DNA of 64,000 nt from Psychromonas arctica DSM 14288 (GTDB lineage: Bacteria > Pseudomonadota > Gammaproteobacteria > Enterobacterales > Psychromonadaceae), in NCBI RefSeq assembly GCF_000482725.1, contig NZ_AXWP01000001.1, positions 1 to 64,000 on the forward strand, written 5' to 3'. The translations under genes and the position numbers were made by a program. Positions 38,257-46,353 of this stretch are shown here, piece by piece. The notes beneath the pieces are model-generated. The model saw only the letters and a list, made by a program, of their open reading frames with translations. It ran no database searches and was not told where the DNA came from. Every line of letters starts with the position of its first letter. The stretch's first letter is position 1.

Positions 38257-38781
38257 TTAATACGCATTTATTACCGGTAACCACCAGCCTTTAAAGTTAG
38301 GTGTTGTTAAATCAAGAGAAGAAAGGTTAAATGCTAAACTGTTTTTTTGATAAGACAGGACTAATCTATCAATAAGTTTGGTTACGAGTACAAATTTTAT
38401 TGTTTCAGGTTTATTTAAGAAAGTGCCATCACCTCTAATTAAATCTTTATACTGCACGAGGATATCAATGACGCTATTCATAAACGCATCACTAAACTTT
38501 TTACTGTTATTTACCAGTTTCAATAACTCAGAATATTGTTTTAATAAATCCTGTAAATTATTTTCAAGCTCCGATTCTTCTTTAGCAAGCCGCCTTAATT
38601 GTATTTGAATTTTCTTTTTCGTTTGTTCTGATATTCCATGTTTATCTCCTTTATTTGCAAGCAAACCTGAGTGGTCGAATAATGACTTAACTACCTCCCC
38701 TATACTTGGAAAACTAAAAATTTCACTACTAATATAAGGATCAGCTTGTAGCTGATCCTTATTCACTTTATTTAGTTTCAT
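38257..38781 (-). pseudogene. coiled-coil protein gene truncated by the IS
   Basis: 171 native residues remain before the frame runs into the IS at 38266; the final NAY and stop are IS-encoded. The N-terminal half is a predicted coiled coil (EQTKKKIQIQLRRLAKEESELENNLQDLLKQYSELLKLV), followed by LVTKLIDRLVLSYQKN and NFKGWWLPVI. No family recognised. It is not the missing half of the methyltransferase. Its ATG overlaps the stop of the 50-aa gene upstream (TAATG), so the two were translated together. Confidence 0.75.
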
Positions 38782-38933
38782 TATTTCCCCTTAGGCACTG
38801 CGTTTCCACGACCTCCACCCGACTTCCCACCAGTAGTGCTTGGCCAGTTCCCACCAGGACCACTATGGCTTGAAGGCCCTCTTCCTGAACTTGATTTTCC
38901 TGTGTTGTTTGGCGTACTATTATTTTTTGACAT
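38781..38933 (-). CDS. 50-aa Gly/Ser-rich small protein
   Basis: The small gene has a canonical AGGAG site 8 nt before its ATG (38933). The product is Gly, Ser, Asn and Pro rich and basic: it starts MSKNNSTPNNTGKSSSGRG and ends TGGKSGGGRGNAVPKGK, with one central Trp (GGNWPS). It has no hydrophobic segment and is probably disordered, with an RG-like nucleic-acid-binding character. The stop overlaps the start of the coiled-coil gene by one base, a coupled pair. Function unknown; coding is supported by the ribosome site, the coupling and the biased composition. Confidence 0.7.
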   Translation of the reverse strand: MSKNNSTPNNTGKSSSGRGPSSHSGPGGNWPSTTGGKSGGGRGNAVPKGK

Positions 38934-39076
38934 GATGAACTCCTATAGTTTTCTAGTTAATTAAATGTCGTTTGTTAACGACAGTTAGAATAGTAGTTAA
39001 GTCATCACATAAAGTAATCTGGCTTTTTGGAAACAACTTTTTAATGGTTAATTAAGCCAGCTCCCAAGCAAGCATT

Positions 39077-41266
39077 TTAAAGCGAATAAGCCCAAAGTTT
39101 TGAATGTTCAATTACCCCAACAAAGCTTGTAGCACTAAACCCATCAAGATAAAGTGAACCGACTCTATTGTCTTCATCAATTAGTTCAACCAAGTCCACC
39201 AGCATCTCAGCTTCGTCTCTTAATGCTATATGTAACTCTTCTACTGAGATCTTCAAATACCCATTAAAGTACTCATGGTCATATTCTAAACTTGTATCGG
39301 CTATCCACCCTACTACGTTCGATTCCTCTGATTGTTTAATACCTAACAGTTCCCGAAATGTATCATCAGTTTCTAACAGGTATTTTACAGCTTCGGTTTT
39401 CCTTTTTATTTGTTGCCCCGCTTTTCTTAATGCGGAATGCTTGTAACGTATAACTTCTCTTTTGCTGGTTCTTCGATATGTCGATTTAACTTCAACTACT
39501 ATTACGGTGTTATCTAGAACACAAATCAGGTCAATCTCACCAGGATTAAAATCATCAGTTCTATCAGGCTCATAGCCTTCAATAACGGTAAAGCCACGCT
39601 TTTTAAATTGATTACCTAAGTTAGTCTCGATTCTTTGAGTTTCACTTCTAATTTCTGGACGCTTATTCGCAAAGCGACGTAATGTATTTATCACATTTAC
39701 GCTGGTTAACTGCCCTGCCATCATCCAAGGTAATTGAACACTGTAATTACCAAGTTTAAAGATTGGCCTTTCAGTTAGTTGAGGCATGTTCTCATGATTA
39801 TTGGCTTGTAGTTGAGTTGACCATTTTTTACAATCAAAAGACCAAAAATCGAGTATTGCTTCTGCAGCGTTAATATTCCCTTTAGGAAAATCTTTACTAA
39901 CAGTCCATCCAACTATATTTTTTGCTTTTTCTTTCCAGTTACAGAACGTGATAGGGAATCTATTTTGTAGGTTATTGGGGTCTATTAACCCACTAAGTGC
40001 TAGCATTCCTAAAGATGTTTTCCAGTCACCTGTTTCATGTAAGTTTGTTGCAAACACTTTAATATAGTCTTTGTTATAAAATGCAATCATTAGCTCTAGT
40101 GATAACAACGCCTGGTGTACATCTACCTTTAGCCCATTATCCGTTTGAATAACGTTATCAATGCCGTAGATATCTGATAGCTGAAGATATGCACCAAGTG
40201 ATTTGATATAAGCAATTTGATTATCGTCATGGTTTTCTACTGAACCGATTAACTGTTTATCCAACCCCCTATCTTTAAATTCTAAACCTCCTCGCATAAC
40301 CCAATAACCATCGATTAAGTTTTGTTTTTTACCATTTAGATCCCACGCTCGTTGTTCTGAAAACGTGTCTTTACGCATTTCCAAGCGCTCACCCTCTAAA
40401 TAATATCCACATTCATCATCAAAGCAAAATGGAGTAACACAGCGAGATAGAAATCCATCTAATTCAACTTGAGCTTGCATCAGTTTTTCAAAATGGTGTA
40501 AGAAGTACTCAGGGATTGATGAGTCTTCTTGAGAAGGAAATACTAATGGGGATTGATGAATTTTTAATGATTTTCCTATATTAACTTCGGTTAGGTTAAA
40601 AGAGCTATGCTCCGCATGACGGAGCTTCCATTCAGCTATTTCTTTTAATGCGCAGAAACGTTCACCTGTTGAAATTACACTACCATCAAATGCATCTGGC
40701 TCATTAAACAGATATTTAAACGCATACACACTCGAATAACTTAATAACTCAAATACACTTAAATCTTTGAACGGCTGTTGATATTTAACAACTAAATCTA
40801 CACGTTCTTGATGAGAGTGCTGAAAGGCACTACAAACAGCGACTAACTCAGACAGCTCACCAGGAATCCTCGATGCTAATTGCTTTATTTCAGTCCATTT
40901 ATTGCTCGATGGCCTTAATACTATCTCGGAAGCTCTTATCGCCTTTCTCATCGATTCAGGGGATCTGTAAGTAATTTGCTCAAATAAACTAAAGTTAGAT
41001 ATTTTCTCAACAGAAAAGTAACGCGCGAGTGCAAGAATAAAGGCTTCTGAACTTATCACTTCAACACTTAAGTCCCACAAAAACACAGACGACCAAAATA
41101 GTTGGTCATTAGTTGCTGTTTTTTGTTTTTTGGACTTTGCAGGTTTAGGTTTACCATCTAAATATGCTTCGATAACATCTAATATGGCGTCGTCATTACT
41201 AATCCCCTGTTTGGATAGGGTAGAAAGTTTTTGTTCGAAGTAGTTTTGTTTTACAGCGCAGTCCAT
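39077..41266 (-). CDS. large protein with C-terminal PD-(D/E)XK nuclease domain
   Basis: 729 aa. Residues 1-550 are helical and unrecognised. Around residues 575-660 there is a restriction-endonuclease-like domain: RIETNLGNQFKKRGFTVIEGY, then GEIDLICVLDNTVIVVEVKSTYRR, giving Asp, then E-x-K as catalytic residues, then a basic helix (HSALRKAGQQIKRKTEAVKYLL). No helicase or methylase motif is present. It reads in the same direction as the small-protein/coiled-coil pair, 143 bp upstream of them. Probably a stand-alone defence or nuclease effector of the island. Confidence 0.75.
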   Translation of the reverse strand: MDCAVKQNYFEQKLSTLSKQGISNDDAILDVIEAYLDGKPKPAKSKKQKTATNDQLFWSSVFLWDLSVEVISSEAFILALARYFSVEKISNFSLFEQITYRSPESMRKAIRASEIVLRPSSNKWTEIKQLASRIPGELSELVAVCSAFQHSHQERVDLVVKYQQPFKDLSVFELLSYSSVYAFKYLFNEPDAFDGSVISTGERFCALKEIAEWKLRHAEHSSFNLTEVNIGKSLKIHQSPLVFPSQEDSSIPEYFLHHFEKLMQAQVELDGFLSRCVTPFCFDDECGYYLEGERLEMRKDTFSEQRAWDLNGKKQNLIDGYWVMRGGLEFKDRGLDKQLIGSVENHDDNQIAYIKSLGAYLQLSDIYGIDNVIQTDNGLKVDVHQALLSLELMIAFYNKDYIKVFATNLHETGDWKTSLGMLALSGLIDPNNLQNRFPITFCNWKEKAKNIVGWTVSKDFPKGNINAAEAILDFWSFDCKKWSTQLQANNHENMPQLTERPIFKLGNYSVQLPWMMAGQLTSVNVINTLRRFANKRPEIRSETQRIETNLGNQFKKRGFTVIEGYEPDRTDDFNPGEIDLICVLDNTVIVVEVKSTYRRTSKREVIRYKHSALRKAGQQIKRKTEAVKYLLETDDTFRELLGIKQSEESNVVGWIADTSLEYDHEYFNGYLKISVEELHIALRDEAEMLVDLVELIDEDNRVGSLYLDGFSATSFVGVIEHSKLWAYSL

Positions 41267-41335
41267 AGCATTCTCAATTACTTAGGTAATCATTAAATAC
41301 TAACAAATACAGTTAACTTTTAAATGGTTATGTTC

Positions 41336-41566
41336 CTAATTATCAGCATATTTATAATCAGTGAACTTATTACACTCACATTGCTCTGCATCTCGTTCCG
41401 CAATGCGTTCAAGCATCCACTCTTCAACCTCACTTTCCAACCAAGCAACAGCACGATCACCCAATGATACCGACTTAGGGAATTGGTTATTAGCAATGTA
41501 TTTGTAAACCGTTGCACGTGCAAGACCCGTCATTTCCATCACTTCTTTTAATCTCATGAATTTCAT
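41336..41566 (-). CDS. AlpA-family transcriptional regulator / excisionase
   Basis: 76 aa from the ATG at 41566, preceded by GAGGAAG; the longer frame from 41596 has no good site. MRLKEVMEMTGLARATVYKYIANNQFPKSVSLGDRAVAW is the AlpA/MerR-like winged-helix signature. AlpA proteins control integrase expression or act as excisionase in P4-like islands. Divergent from the RadC-like gene. Confidence 0.92.
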   Translation of the reverse strand: MKFMRLKEVMEMTGLARATVYKYIANNQFPKSVSLGDRAVAWLESEVEEWMLERIAERDAEQCECNKFTDYKYADN

Positions 41567-41719
41567 TATTACTTCCTCATTTGTATTACTTCTCATACAT
41601 AGAGGACGTCAGTAAAAAATAAGAAGAACGAGATACTTTCACCTAGCTTTAATTGAAAATATATTCAGATATATATCATTTTGTGCATAACCAACCCACC
41701 TGCTTTTAAGGAGCAATCA

Positions 41720-42196
41720 ATGCACAAAGAAACTAATACAAAATACCCTACTAATACCCCAATGACCGAACATCAAATACTTGAAAGAGCATCGGAGATT
41801 ATTGCAACTAAATTTGTTGATGGTGAAGAGTTTATAAGTGCAACTTCCACAAAAGAGTATCTAACGTTCAAGCTGGCTCATTACGAACATGAGGTATTTT
41901 CAATTATGTTTTTAAATAGTCAACATCAGTTAATTGAGTACAAGGAGATGTTCCATGGGACGATTGATAGTGCAAATGTGTATCCTCGTGAAGTAGTGAA
42001 AGCGGCTTTATTAGTAAATGCGAGTGCGCTAATACTTGCTCATAATCACCCGTCGGGGTCGCCGACGCCATCAGAATCAGATAAACGCATTACTACACGA
42101 TTAATTGATGCATTAAAGTTAATCGATGTTCGAGTATTAGATCATGTCGTAGTAGGCAGAACGGCGCTTTCATTTGCAGAGAGAGGATTGATATGA
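41720..42196 (+). CDS. RadC-like JAB-domain protein
   Basis: 158 aa from the ATG at 41720, which has AAGGAG 8 nt upstream (41708-41713). The JAMM motif is complete: HNHPSGSPTPSESD (HxHP...SxxD), preceded by the conserved EMFHGTIDSANVYPREVVKAAL. This short form, lacking the N-terminal HhH domain, is common on P4-like islands and integrative elements; its role is uncertain. It is followed by the DUF2787 gene with a 4-bp overlap. Confidence 0.92.
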   Translation: MHKETNTKYPTNTPMTEHQILERASEIIATKFVDGEEFISATSTKEYLTFKLAHYEHEVFSIMFLNSQHQLIEYKEMFHGTIDSANVYPREVVKAALLVNASALILAHNHPSGSPTPSESDKRITTRLIDALKLIDVRVLDHVVVGRTALSFAERGLI

Positions 42197-42621
42197 AAAA
42201 TATTAAACTTAAATCTAGCCCATTAAAAATATCTACTCAGTTATTAGTTCATATCAATGAAGCAATTAGTCGCAATAAGATTGCTAAAGAGAGAACACAT
42301 ATCAGCATTAACTTTCGTGATAGTGAATATAATTATAAACTTGGTGGCTATCACCCTGTTGAAATTGGATTAGAGAAAATGGGAGATAATAAGCGATGGA
42401 GTTTGTTATACATTACAGACTTCAGCTACCTGGGTTACCCCTATGCAGAACTGGTTAAGGAATTAAATTTCGATTTCAGTGAAGGCATGTTATTTACAAA
42501 TTATTGCCCTCCTAGACCGATTACTCATTATACAGTTAAAGCGTTATTTGAGTTGTGGCAACATAACTTTATAAGCTATCTAGAGTTTAGTGCGTTTGAC
42601 CAAATCAAAGTATCGACTTAA
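42193..42621 (+). CDS. DUF2787 family protein
   Basis: 142 aa. Family hallmarks visible: INFRDSEYNYKLGGYHPVEIGLE and WSLLYITDFSYLGYPYAELVKELNFDFSEG. These proteins travel with RadC-like and AlpA genes on integrative elements of marine gammaproteobacteria; function unknown. ATGA overlap with the RadC-like gene suggests one transcript. Confidence 0.88.
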   Translation: MKNIKLKSSPLKISTQLLVHINEAISRNKIAKERTHISINFRDSEYNYKLGGYHPVEIGLEKMGDNKRWSLLYITDFSYLGYPYAELVKELNFDFSEGMLFTNYCPPRPITHYTVKALFELWQHNFISYLEFSAFDQIKVST

Positions 42622-42684
42622 TAGTAATCATCATGCTTCCCGACTTGGCATTTTGGAAAGTAAACTGTTACTCAAGGAGAGCGC

Positions 42685-42939
42685 ATCACCACACCAGTAA
42701 CCACGGGCCTTCAGCGAGCGCAAGTAACTCACTATGACAGAAGTACAGTCGTTAAAAGCACTGACATCATCAAACTACTTAGCCACTTACTTGAAATTAG
42801 ATTCAGTAAGCAAATGTCTTATATTTGGGGTATCTGTTTAAATCTCGCATTGCGTATATTCCAGCTGCGTATAAAACTTACTGATACCAAAACCAAACAA
42901 GGCGATATAGGTAAAGAACTTACAGAGTTAAAAACCTAA
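42685..42939 (+). CDS. 84-codon ORF lacking a canonical start
   Basis: An open frame from the stop at 42661 to TAA at 42937 reads like real protein: TTPVTTGLQRAQVTHYDRSTVV, then a hydrophobic LSHLLEIRF and SYIWGICLNLALRIFQLRIKL segment, ending GKELTELKT. A good AAGGAG (42674-42679) is followed 5 nt later by ATC at 42685, where a start codon would be expected. No ATG, GTG or TTG lies near. Either an ATC start is used or an ATG has mutated and the gene is silent. A terminator hairpin follows at 42961. A competing 35-codon frame starting at 42734 is less protein-like. Confidence 0.45.
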   Translation: MTTPVTTGLQRAQVTHYDRSTVVKSTDIIKLLSHLLEIRFSKQMSYIWGICLNLALRIFQLRIKLTDTKTKQGDIGKELTELKT

Positions 42940-42960
42940 AAATCCACAACATAGCCTCTA

Positions 42961-42987
42961 ATACTCGTGCTAAAGCACGAGTATTTT
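42961..42987 (+). terminator. rho-independent terminator
   Basis: ATACTCGTGC, loop TAAA, GCACGAGTAT then TTTT. A 10-bp perfect stem, 22 bp past the 84-codon ORF and before the next gene; it ends the RadC-like/DUF2787 unit. Confidence 0.9.
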
Positions 42988-43016
42988 TATGCCTAAAATT
43001 TAATAAGGAAAGTATT

Positions 43017-43493
43017 ATGTCCAGTTTAAACCAAGTCATCACTACACAAAATGTTGAATTAGAAATCGATTTAATTGAACTCGCCTATGATCATATTGAA
43101 TCTGTCGACAACCTAAAAGAGTTGCTTGAAGGGATTTCACCTCATACCGTTGATTTATACAAAGAGGAACTAAGGGAAAAAGCGAAAGAAGAGCTATACG
43201 ATAACATTAATGATACTGATGATATTGTGCAATTTCTCAGTCACATCGATACCAGTATCGCGGACGAATATCGCCAGAAGATAATTGATGAAGCATCTAA
43301 CCAACAATCGACAGATTTGATTGACGCAATTTGCTCAGCAAATCAAGATGAACTTCAAGACGTGCTTATCTGTATCTTGAATCAAAAGCCTAAAGCATTA
43401 CATCAATTCTTAGCAAGTAAACAAGCAATGGTACAGTTAGCCATGATTGAAAGTGCACAGGCCTTATTGAAAGACCTAGAGCACTACTTCTAA
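43017..43493 (+). CDS. hypothetical acidic island protein
   Basis: 158 aa, strongly acidic and helical (IDLIELAYDHIESVDNLKELLEGISPHTVDLYKEELREKAKEEL). No family recognised and no transmembrane segment. An AAGGAAAG site precedes the ATG. It is a single gene isolated by the terminator upstream and a convergent gene downstream. Confidence 0.7.
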   Translation: MSSLNQVITTQNVELEIDLIELAYDHIESVDNLKELLEGISPHTVDLYKEELREKAKEELYDNINDTDDIVQFLSHIDTSIADEYRQKIIDEASNQQSTDLIDAICSANQDELQDVLICILNQKPKALHQFLASKQAMVQLAMIESAQALLKDLEHYF

Positions 43494-43722
43494 TCGAGAC
43501 CAGAATAAAAAGAAAAGAGGTGTTACTTCTTTTTTTTGTATGTTTGATCCATGACTGACACTTGATACAAATAAAACTCACCAATAGAGGCCTGTTACAA
43601 GGCTTAGTCAGTGGTGCAATTAGGTTATATGCTTACAGCGCTAAAAATGGATGCAATCAAAGTACACGCGGCTCCGGATGAAAAGTGTTTCAAATATATA
43701 TTATTATTAAAAACTCTTTATG

Positions 43723-44448
43723 TCAGATATTACGTCTGCGACTACAGCCATAGGCATTTCGGCTTACACCATAAACTTTAGTAATAACTTTAGCAAAGTA
43801 ACTGATCCTATTAAACAAATCACGATAGTTTATATCCTGTTCAGGGGAGTCCCTTTTAATTAGCTTGTACGAAGCCTTAGGAGGAATAGAGACTAAATCC
43901 CAAGCTTTTCTGAAAGAAATATTTAGAGCGCTTTCCCAAGCTTCAACGATCATATTGACTAAATTACTGGATTCCTGAGGACTACTCTTAAAACCTAAGC
44001 TACGAAATGTGTCGTTATTTAAAAACAAAACGAGATGATAGTGATATGAACCATGTTCTCCACATTCGCACACCCAAATATAATTCACTGAAGTATTGTA
44101 AACATTCGAAGTGGATTTAATTTCTCTTCTACGCTGATTAAGGAGACTCTCTACTTTGCTTTTGAACGATTTAATAAACCTCGTTATTTCAATTTCATTG
44201 AACACTTTAGGATAATCAGCATCGAAATAATTGCAAGGAAAGCGTAGATCTACTCTTATTGCAATGGTTCGGCGATGAGTGTTCAAAGCATCATTCATTA
44301 CACGCTTATTCGATACTAAATATTGTTCAATGAATTCGTAGGCACCACGCCCCTCTGGTCTTGTTATTGGTAAGTTTTCGAAGGTGGTAGCTTTGATGAC
44401 ATTAAGGTTTTTATTAGTTGGGTGTTTACGCATGAGTATTATATCCAT
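43723..44448 (-). CDS. inovirus Gp2-like (YagK/YfjJ) protein, copy 1
   Basis: 241 aa (possibly starting at the Met six codons in, 44430). Similar to the C-terminal domain of inovirus Gp2/YagK/YfjJ: WVCECGEHGSYHYHLVLFLN contains an H-x-H metal-type motif like that of HUH replication proteins, and YRDLFNRISYFAK may supply the tyrosine. Paralogue of the gene at 45020-45712: the two share MxKHPxNKNLNxIKAxTFENLP, the HYHL core and the ISYFAKVxTKxYGxxRNxYGCSR C-terminus. May initiate replication or processing of the excised island. Confidence 0.8.
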   Translation of the reverse strand: MDIILMRKHPTNKNLNVIKATTFENLPITRPEGRGAYEFIEQYLVSNKRVMNDALNTHRRTIAIRVDLRFPCNYFDADYPKVFNEIEITRFIKSFKSKVESLLNQRRREIKSTSNVYNTSVNYIWVCECGEHGSYHYHLVLFLNNDTFRSLGFKSSPQESSNLVNMIVEAWESALNISFRKAWDLVSIPPKASYKLIKRDSPEQDINYRDLFNRISYFAKVITKVYGVSRNAYGCSRRRNI

Positions 44449-45019
44449 TGGTTAGTTGCTATCAAATGAATACGTTCTCTATAATTTTTTAGTTATTTAT
44501 CTTTCCTCGTCGCATTACTAACCTAAGGGTTATTAATGAATAGAATATATGGTGAGTATATTATCTAGACAGTAGTTTTCCTTACTCCTATTTCAAACTT
44601 GTCGTGAGCCCCCTAATAATGGGCAACAAGTTTTTGTATGGTACTCGCATAATATATTTTTCGCTGAGTATTAATTTTAATGCTTAAATGTAAATTTGAA
44701 CCATGCCATAACACGTTTAATAGAGCTTCTTCCTTCATATAATCCGTTTCAATAAACCTAACATTGCTTTACTTAATCCGTATTGTGCTCACCCTTTCTA
44801 CATAAGTAATGACTTGGTTTATTTAATTAGAATGGTTTCATGTATATTTTTCAAAGATTCGATTTATTATTTATAAGGCTAATAGTTAGCCTTCTCTAGT
44901 CGCCCAGATACACGCTTATCGCGCTCCTGTAGAGGATTTAATCTCATTAACCACAAAGTACCATGCACTAGGTTCCCCATAAAAGAATACCAACAGATTA
45001 CTATCAACATTCTTTTTAT
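44449..45019. other. intergenic between the two Gp2-like genes
   Basis: 571 bp without a gene. It holds the palindrome at 44514-44537 and the motif CGCATAATATATTTTT (44645-44660), which recurs upstream of the second copy (45949). The two intervals are therefore parts of a larger diverged duplication. No other gene or RNA recognised. Confidence 0.6.
44514..44537. repeat. palindrome upstream of Gp2-like copy 1
   Basis: ATTACTAACC TAAG GGTTATTAAT: 10-bp arms with one mismatch, 66 bp before the start of copy 1. It is preceded by CGC and followed by GAA, exactly as at 45787-45810. Confidence 0.85.
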
Positions 45020-45712
45020 TCAAAATCTAGGTAAACGACTGCAACCGTAACTATTTCTATTTTCTCCATAAGCTTTTGTCTTAACTTTAGCAAAATAACT
45101 AAGGTGCTTAAATACAGCACAATACGTTAGATCGTCTTTAGGGGAAGGCGTATTACATAAGGAATAAGAGCCCTTCGAAGGAATAGTTACTAAATGCCAT
45201 GCAGTCTCAAAATCAACCCTAAGCGCACTCTGCCATGCTTCTACAATCATAATAGCGAGGTGACTGGATTTTAGTGAACTTTTAAAAATAGGGTATCTAA
45301 AAGTGTCACTGCTTAGGAATAGCATTAGGTGGTAATGGTCTTTATTGGATTTACCACGTTCACAAACCCAAATGTATTTTACTCCTGAATAATGTACACG
45401 TCTGCCACCTCGTGCTGTACGTGCAATGTGGCTCTCCACCTTACTTTTTAATGATTTAATAAATCGAGTGATAATCGCCTCTTGGAGGTTGTTAAGGCTT
45501 CTGTCTAGTAATGTTGGTATGTGTAAATCAACTCTCACTGCGAGCGTTCTAGCGTGAGTATGTAACGCGTCATCCATTACGTTAATATTCGAATTAAGAT
45601 ATTCTTCAATAAATCTATAAGTACCTTGTATTTTAGGTTTTCCCAAAGGGAGGTTTTCAAAGGTACTGGCTTTTATGATGTTTAAGTTTTTATTAATTGG
45701 GTGTTTTGACAT
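45020..45712 (-). CDS. inovirus Gp2-like (YagK/YfjJ) protein, copy 2
   Basis: 230 aa, paralogue of 43723-44448. It keeps the core motif as WVCERGKSNKDHYHLMLFL with H-x-H, plus LSYFAKVKTKAYGENRNSYGCSR at the C-terminus. Sequence differs at many positions, so the duplication is old or the copies were acquired separately. The tandem same-strand arrangement with a matching palindrome upstream suggests two replication/processing modules. Confidence 0.8.
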   Translation of the reverse strand: MSKHPINKNLNIIKASTFENLPLGKPKIQGTYRFIEEYLNSNINVMDDALHTHARTLAVRVDLHIPTLLDRSLNNLQEAIITRFIKSLKSKVESHIARTARGGRRVHYSGVKYIWVCERGKSNKDHYHLMLFLSSDTFRYPIFKSSLKSSHLAIMIVEAWQSALRVDFETAWHLVTIPSKGSYSLCNTPSPKDDLTYCAVFKHLSYFAKVKTKAYGENRNSYGCSRLPRF

Positions 45713-46353
45713 TATTTTAGATCCATTTGTGATTTACGTTCAAATGAATGCTTGTGTAGTAATTATTAAGTTGGAGCCACTAACGCATTAGTAACCTAGG
45801 GGTTACTAATGAACTCTATGAGTGATATGGAATGAGTAATAGTATTACCAATAGCCGACACTTTCCTTTCTTTATAGCAAAAAATAAAAATGGTCATTGA
45901 GCCAGTGATAATGAGTAATCATGAAATCAACAATATTGAAAAATCACACGCATAATATATTTTATATTGTTCCTATCTTATCCACTTAATACCGTCCTTT
46001 TTTCAGCCGTAAGTTACAATTTTCCGGTTAATATTCTGATCCCTAAAGCATAAGGAAGATAATGTTTTTAAAGTAACACTCACTCAGAATAATCTATTAC
46101 ATGTAGATTGTATTAACACATAGATATACAGCTATTTTAGTTATTAGCTGTTCTGTTTTGTGTTTGGTAGATTTAAATAACTGTAAAATATAACGCAAGA
46201 GGTGACATTTATGATGCCAAATAGACTCTAAACTCAGTATTTACAATTAATAGAGAAATATATAATTACGTTATAATTATGCAATAATTACCTTTAAACT
46301 ATCAATTAACTAGCTTATTATTACTTAAATTTTATTTAAATAACGAGACCATA
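45713..46353. other. intergenic upstream of Gp2-like copy 2
   Basis: 641 bp, AT-rich. It contains the perfect palindrome at 45787-45810, a CGCATAATATAT repeat at 45949 shared with the other interval, and a small inverted repeat AATCTA/TAGATT at 46091-46109. I see no gene. It must carry promoters for copy 2 and for the divergent 341-aa gene and is a candidate origin region. Confidence 0.55.
45787..45810. repeat. perfect palindrome upstream of Gp2-like copy 2
   Basis: ATTAGTAACC TAGG GGTTACTAAT: perfect 10-bp arms, 75 bp before copy 2. Counterpart of 44514-44537. Confidence 0.9.

Larger units (their letters stand above)
35666..38266 (+). mobile_element. IS21-family insertion sequence
   Basis: 2.6 kb, with istA and istB inside. 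The ends are inverted: TGCATATTACCATCCATGCC at 35666 against TGCGTATTAACATGATGCC read inward from 38266. Each end holds several copies of a motif like GATCACCTAATAACATCCATCGC (left copies near 35684, 35709, 35732 and 35755; right near 38168, 38220 and 38240), as expected for the multiple transposase-binding sites of the family. Flanks are GCCAT on the left and TTTAT on the right, so no target duplication is seen. Confidence 0.9.

Noticed and set aside
38257..38781. The truncated coiled-coil gene as the 5' half of the split methyltransferase
   Set aside because: It contains no methylase or SAM motif, starts with its own coupled start codon and is full of coiled coil.
42734..42841. 35-codon ATG frame MTEVQSLKALTSS
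   Set aside because: Shorter and less protein-like than the 84-codon frame it overlaps, and it has no ribosome-binding site.
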